Below are positions 60,099-64,000 of a DNA stretch of 64,000 bases, in pieces (position 1 is the first letter of the stretch; every line of letters starts with the position of its first letter). The position numbers and the translations under genes are program-made. The stretch is from Nematostella vectensis (taxonomy: Eukaryota > Cnidaria > Anthozoa > Actiniaria > Edwardsiidae), in the NCBI RefSeq assembly GCF_932526225.1, contig NC_064043.1, forward strand, positions 3,059,501 through 3,123,500, written 5' to 3'. The notes beneath the pieces were generated by a model. It searched no databases. It was not told the origin of the DNA and saw only the letters and a program-made list of their open reading frames with translations.

Positions 60099-63000
60099 CT
60101 AGAAGGGGTAGCGTGACACAAAGACGTATAGAGTACTGCGGTACCGTGACTCTAGTTTTCCGCCCACGATCACCTCCCCGTAGAACTGCAGCACGTATTC
60201 CGCCTCCTCCGTCATCGTGATGCGAGTCCAGATCTCCACTTGATTTTGGTTCAGCCGTCGGATCTCGAAGTGGCCCTTCTCGTTACCGGACGCAAATCGA
60301 TATTGAATCGTGACAGTTTCTTGGTAGCCTGAGAATAAAAAGAAACTCGATCGATATTGAATCGTAACAGTTGTTATACAAATCTATATATCATCGTACA
60401 TGTTTGTGTGTTGTTTGAAGACACGATACAGGAATCGATACTTTTCGTAATAGTTTGCAAGGTTGAGAGAGAGACTCAAGTCGATAGTTTATCGTGTATG
60501 TTTGTGGGTGGCCTGGAGACGAACACGATACCCGAATCGATACTCTGTCGCAACATTTGGTTCATACTCTAAGGGCGAAGAGCATCGTAAGAGAAAAAGC
60601 ACTACTGTAAACCTGAAAATCTTTTGCGCGCAAATAATTTCGCGCACCTTGTCACTTATGGCAATAATTTTGATATGGCTCCATTTTAGTGTGATTTCTG
60701 ATATGGTTCAGCTCTTGAATGTTTTCTTTAACAGCTATTTCGTGCGGAACAATAGTAACCAGCAAATAAGAAATGTATATCCCTCCGATGATCTCTATCA
60801 CAAAGCGCCACAACTTTCGTATGTTGTAATATTGAGTTCAGTCAGAATTAAGTGCGTGTTTTTAGTGGGAAAAAAATGGTCAAGTCATTTTTATCTTTGT
60901 AAGGTGGAGTGACGGGGGCAAGTTGACTCTAGGCTCTTACCGAAAGTGCTCGTTAAAAAAGCATTAAATGCTAAAAGCAGTGCTTGTTTTTTGCCAAAAA
61001 AGTGCTAAAATAATGCTATTTTTTTAAATGCTTGTGGATTAAAAAAAATGCTAATTTTTTCAGACTTTTTTTAATCATATAGAACATTACATTTTCAGAT
61101 TTTCGCTCACATGTTTTAACATCAAAATTTAACGATCAATTTTTTTTTCCATTTAAGTCCAACACACGCTTCTCATTGGGTCATCATTACCCATTTTAGA
61201 AGTTAGTCATCGCTTGTTGTACTGGGTCATCACACTTGCTTGCAGATAGTCAACTAAGGCATGCTCCTGTTGGTCGTTGAATGCGGAATTGAGAACAGAG
61301 AATACCCTTTCTGCTGCAGCCGAGGATGGCTGCACCAACAGCACTTTCTTCACTGCAGAAGCCCAGTGAGGGAGCTGTTCCTTGTGGTCGTGCCACCATT
61401 TTACCTTTCGCTCTTCTGTGTTGATTACCACATCTGCAGTGGCAGCTAAGTAAGCAGGTAGTTCAGCTTTTAGTCCGTTGATAATGCAATTATCATTGAG
61501 AAAAGGGAAGATTCGCAAGGCCTCTACTGAGTGCTGAGTTGGCTTCAGCCACTGGACGCTGACCGGACACATATACCTCGCAGCCTTGAACGCTAACACT
61601 GTGTTGTATAGTTGGACATTGAACTTTCTCAGAAACCAATCTATGGCTGGTTGAACACATGCCTTTGCCTGCTGTTCGAGGGCTGCTACGTTTTGGGCAG
61701 GATTTTCTTCAGCGATTGCTGCTGCGACTGCACGCACGTTTGGAAAGTGAGGGGCTTGGCAGGCTTGGGCGACAGCATGGAGTTTCTCATAACACGAGAA
61801 CACGAGAGGGCCATCACCTTCCAAGAAATAGGTCGCTTTTACAAAGTGCTCCCCAACATCGATGGTGATGGCGAGCTCGAGCTTCAGGTTGATCACTCGA
61901 TCAGGATCGGAAAGTATTGCCTGGAGTTGAGGGAGTAACTGTGGACCAATATTAGCGGCTTCTGCTTCTATCAAGAATCCCTCAATATCTCCAAACTGCA
62001 GTAACATTTGTTTGTAGACTTCCCACTTTGACCACCATCTGGTCTCACTGTATGATCTCGGTCTTTGCCCAGTCAGATCTTTCCACAACAGCTTGTATCT
62101 ATGGCGGAACAGGCGAAGCCACACTCTACCGAACTCTAGAAAAGTTGGAATGACAAGATGATTCCCAACATTGTCAAGCGTGTGTGAGAAACACACAACG
62201 TTGAGCAGCTTAGGAAAGATAAATGCAATCCTATCCAACGCCGCCTGGTTCACACTTGCCCCATCTCTAATGGCTGCGAGTAACGAATTGGCCTTGACAC
62301 CATAATCAACTGATAGGCACTGATTAAGAACTTGTGCAAGATCATCCGCATTCACTGACTTGGAACATATATCAATTTTGACGAGACGTTGAATAATCGA
62401 CCAATTCTCGTCAAGGAAACGCAGGATGACAGCAATTGCTTCTCCTTGTCGTGTACTTCCGTCAAAGATCATCGAAACATCTCTTGTCATGCCAGTCTGG
62501 CCAGGCAAAGTCAGTTCATTTTTTATCCTTTCGACTTCCTGCTTGAGAACAGTTGAAATGTACTGACCAAGTTGAGCACTTGCTGTGAAACGTTGGCCAT
62601 TCTGTTCTAAGAGGGAGCGTAGCTTATCGATTTTCCCAAGTGGGATGCCTTCCTTCAGCAACTCTTCGACCGCTTCGAGTCGGTAGGCCCGTTCAGATAT
62701 TGGTAGAGTGCTGTCTTTCTGCGTCATGTAAGCCGCTCTAAAAGCCTCCATAATAGTCTGATCCTTCAACTTATACTTCTTCAGTTTCTCTTTACCATTT
62801 CCATGTTTCTTTGAAGCCAAGTGTGTAGTTAGAATACTCTTCTTCGAAGACACTATTTCGCGGCATGCCAGACAAAACAACTTCCCGTCTTTGATTGTTA
62901 GTTCCTCTCCTGAATATTGCTGAATCCGATCATGTATGCTTATGTTCTTTACATCACAGTTCCCCGTAGTTTTGTTTTTTCCACTGATTGATGGCAGAGT

Positions 63001-63495
63001 ACGCTCTCGAGCTATCTCTGCCTTGCTTGGCTGACTTCCAGTATTGCTAGTGAATGACGCCACCTTGGAACGAGTCACGAGGAGGACTGACGAGAAGGAC
63101 CGGGTTCTAGAAGGCAACCGCTGACCTATCAAACATATTCCCCAGCCTCCTCGGCTCCTTTGACGAAAATGAATTCAAATTGCCGCTTTGGACGACATAT
63201 GTGAAGTCAGAGTGTGCTGATTAACGCGAAATTATATATATAATCAGTCGATAATAAGAAAAAATGCTAGCAGTGCTTTTTGTGAAAAAGTGCTCGCGAA
63301 GCCAAATAATGCAAAAAAAGTGCTAGCACTTTCGGTAAGAGCCTAGTTGACTCACCTCTGGTCCAAAGACTGTAGTCAAAAAGCTTCTTGCTCTCCTCCC
63401 CCTTGCGCAGGGAAAACGTGTAAAACCGCAGACCCTTCTCTCGGATGGAGGCGCAATCCGGGATCTCGCTGCACGTGTCGATAAGCTTGCATCCG
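60099..63495 (-). CDS. Fibulin/hemicentin-like extracellular matrix protein, last two exons (5' part outside window)
   Basis: Two minus-strand exons are visible: 63495-63356 (140 nt) and 60328-60099, ending in TAG at 60101-60099. They join in phase (AGA G | GC TAC). The encoded C-terminus has GCKLIDTCSEIPDCASIREK with RFYTFSLRKG, then TIQYRFASGNEKGHFEIRRL and finally TLYVFVSRYPF. This matches the fibulin-type C-terminal module: cysteine pair, YxxxF, GNEEG-like FxxR, and terminal xYVFVS. Fibulins and hemicentins are secreted calcium-binding EGF matrix proteins of basement membranes and elastic fibres. Upstream exons lie past 64000, so full length and EGF content are unknown. The single intron (63355-60329, 3027 bp) is mostly a transposon. 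Which member of the family this is cannot be told. Confidence 0.8.
60297..60570 (-). repeat. Decayed tandem copies of the fibulin-like last-exon acceptor edge
   Basis: The coding bases tcgatattgaatcgtgacag (60297-60316 on plus) recur with one change at 60351-60370. Looser versions (gaatcgatac) lie near 60432 and 60534, so the first part of the exon was copied into the intron. Confidence 0.5.
60930..63345 (-). mobile_element. Complete hAT-superfamily DNA transposon inside the fibulin-like intron
   Basis: The 2416-bp element has perfect 21-bp inverted termini starting TAGGCTCTTACCGAAAGTGC (left from 60930, right ending 63345). It is flanked by an identical 8-bp target duplication GTTGACTC at 60922-60929 and 63346-63353. 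An 8-bp duplication is diagnostic of hAT. Subterminal regions on both sides carry many AAAGTGCT / AATGCT-type motifs, likely transposase contacts. It holds one intact transposase in the same orientation as the host gene. Perfect termini and duplication plus an open frame indicate a recent insertion. Confidence 0.97.
61207..63132 (-). CDS. hAT-family transposase, intact, 641 aa
   Basis: Cut-and-paste transposase of the hAT superfamily. Residues 60-125 form a BED-like zinc finger, with C87 and C90 followed by H104 and H110. The RNase H-like core includes MIFDGSTR (first acidic residue), CFSHTLDNVGNH and SETRWWSKWE. The C-terminal dimerisation domain runs from about 579 (WWHDHKEQLPHWASAVKKVL) to AERVFSVLNS (607-616) and the end. 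No stop or frameshift interrupts it. Similar proteins in animal genomes are often named ZNF862-like or zinc-finger BED proteins, and host co-option is possible, but here the element still has both ends. The ATG 213 bp inside the left-reading end is the first available. Confidence 0.95.
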   Translation of the reverse strand: MIGQRLPSRTRSFSSVLLVTRSKVASFTSNTGSQPSKAEIARERTLPSISGKNKTTGNCDVKNISIHDRIQQYSGEELTIKDGKLFCLACREIVSSKKSILTTHLASKKHGNGKEKLKKYKLKDQTIMEAFRAAYMTQKDSTLPISERAYRLEAVEELLKEGIPLGKIDKLRSLLEQNGQRFTASAQLGQYISTVLKQEVERIKNELTLPGQTGMTRDVSMIFDGSTRQGEAIAVILRFLDENWSIIQRLVKIDICSKSVNADDLAQVLNQCLSVDYGVKANSLLAAIRDGASVNQAALDRIAFIFPKLLNVVCFSHTLDNVGNHLVIPTFLEFGRVWLRLFRHRYKLLWKDLTGQRPRSYSETRWWSKWEVYKQMLLQFGDIEGFLIEAEAANIGPQLLPQLQAILSDPDRVINLKLELAITIDVGEHFVKATYFLEGDGPLVFSCYEKLHAVAQACQAPHFPNVRAVAAAIAEENPAQNVAALEQQAKACVQPAIDWFLRKFNVQLYNTVLAFKAARYMCPVSVQWLKPTQHSVEALRIFPFLNDNCIINGLKAELPAYLAATADVVINTEERKVKWWHDHKEQLPHWASAVKKVLLVQPSSAAAERVFSVLNSAFNDQQEHALVDYLQASVMTQYNKR

Positions 63496-63684
63496 CTGAA
63501 AAGAGAAAAGAGTACGCGGGCTCAGTAAAAAATGAAAGAAATTTGTCTACATAAAATGGGCATTGGTAAGATTTGTTGCAATATCAAATGTCGTAATTTT
63601 TCAAATGCTTTTTATCAAGTCCGTAGCCTATAAATATACTTCGACTATGACATTTGTTTTGACGCTCTTTTTCGTTTTATTAGA

Positions 63685-64000
63685 ACACCTTTTTTTATAA
63701 GAACGTCCAGGCTTAATTTTCACCGAGAACATGCTAAGAACATGCCGAGGCTCAGATAGCAGAAAAAAATGTCTTTTTTAGTCCTGATGCGTTCTAAAAT
63801 GCAGAATCAAATTGTACTCATAGTAACAACCTTATCATTAGCGTTAAATCTCATCCTAATAATTCATTGGGTATTATATTCTTATATACACTAAAATTTA
63901 AGAACCTCGTTAAGAACATATTGATCCTTAAAATGTCCCAAAAAAAAGAACGGTCCTGCCTCAACTGGAAATTGGATGTTCTTATAAAAAAAAGGGTGTA
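63685..64000. mobile_element. MITE copy at the right window edge, same family as 8081-8304
   Basis: The left end acacctttttttataagaac and the right end, reverse complement TACACCCTTTTTTTTATAAG, are inverted. Internal stretches (tccaggctta, gaggctcagatagca, agtcctgatgcgtt, aagaacatatt) match the 8081-8304 copy. The element may end exactly at or just past the window border. Confidence 0.65.

Noticed and set aside
1-64000. Bacterial or organellar origin
   Set aside because: Spliced GT-AG introns, metazoan gene families, AATAAA signals and abundant minisatellites all indicate an animal nuclear genome.

Overview
The window is animal nuclear DNA. It has intron-rich GT-AG genes with clear metazoan orthologues, AT-rich introns, many minisatellites and several families of short inverted-repeat (MITE-like) transposons. 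Gene content and repeat style fit a marine invertebrate, most likely a cnidarian such as a sea anemone. That assignment is inference; no sequence here settles the species.

Layout, left to right. 1-3409: repeat-rich DNA downstream of the first gene. 3410-16283 (minus): a complete 20-exon grainyhead-like transcription factor whose exons join in frame to about 629 aa. 16923-17708 (plus): a single-exon DUF1295 / steroid-5-alpha-reductase-like membrane protein, divergent from grainyhead across about 640 bp. 19112-22744 (minus): the complete three-exon complex I subunit NDUFA2. 24186-31966 (minus): a two-exon, about 2415-aa protein of unknown function, with N-terminal ankyrin repeats, a vast acidic hexapeptide array and a helical C-terminal region. 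35772-51688 (plus): OTUD4-like deubiquitinase, 20 exons, about 1188 aa, with a 3-kb 29-bp array in one intron and a 57-bp array in another. 56030-57295 (minus): an intronless rhodopsin-class neuropeptide-type GPCR. 60099-63495 and beyond (minus): the last two exons of a fibulin/hemicentin-type extracellular matrix gene whose intron holds an intact hAT transposon (60930-63345).

The genes are unrelated in function: transcription, respiration, ubiquitin editing, signalling and matrix. There is no operon-like logic. The most striking feature is structural. At least four exon edges (grainyhead exon 7, OTUD4 exons 6 and 17, the fibulin-like last exon) have been tandemly copied into the adjoining intron. 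In OTUD4 this produced 18 units of a 57-bp repeat, 16 of which keep a perfect 5' splice-site core. In addition the hAT element landed at intron position +11 of the fibulin-like gene, so its target duplication contains donor positions +3 to +10 and the donor survived. The best candidate for something undescribed at protein level is the ankyrin/hexapeptide giant.

Exon boundaries were assigned by hand from splice consensus, reading phase and remembered family conservation. No alignment or transcript data were used.
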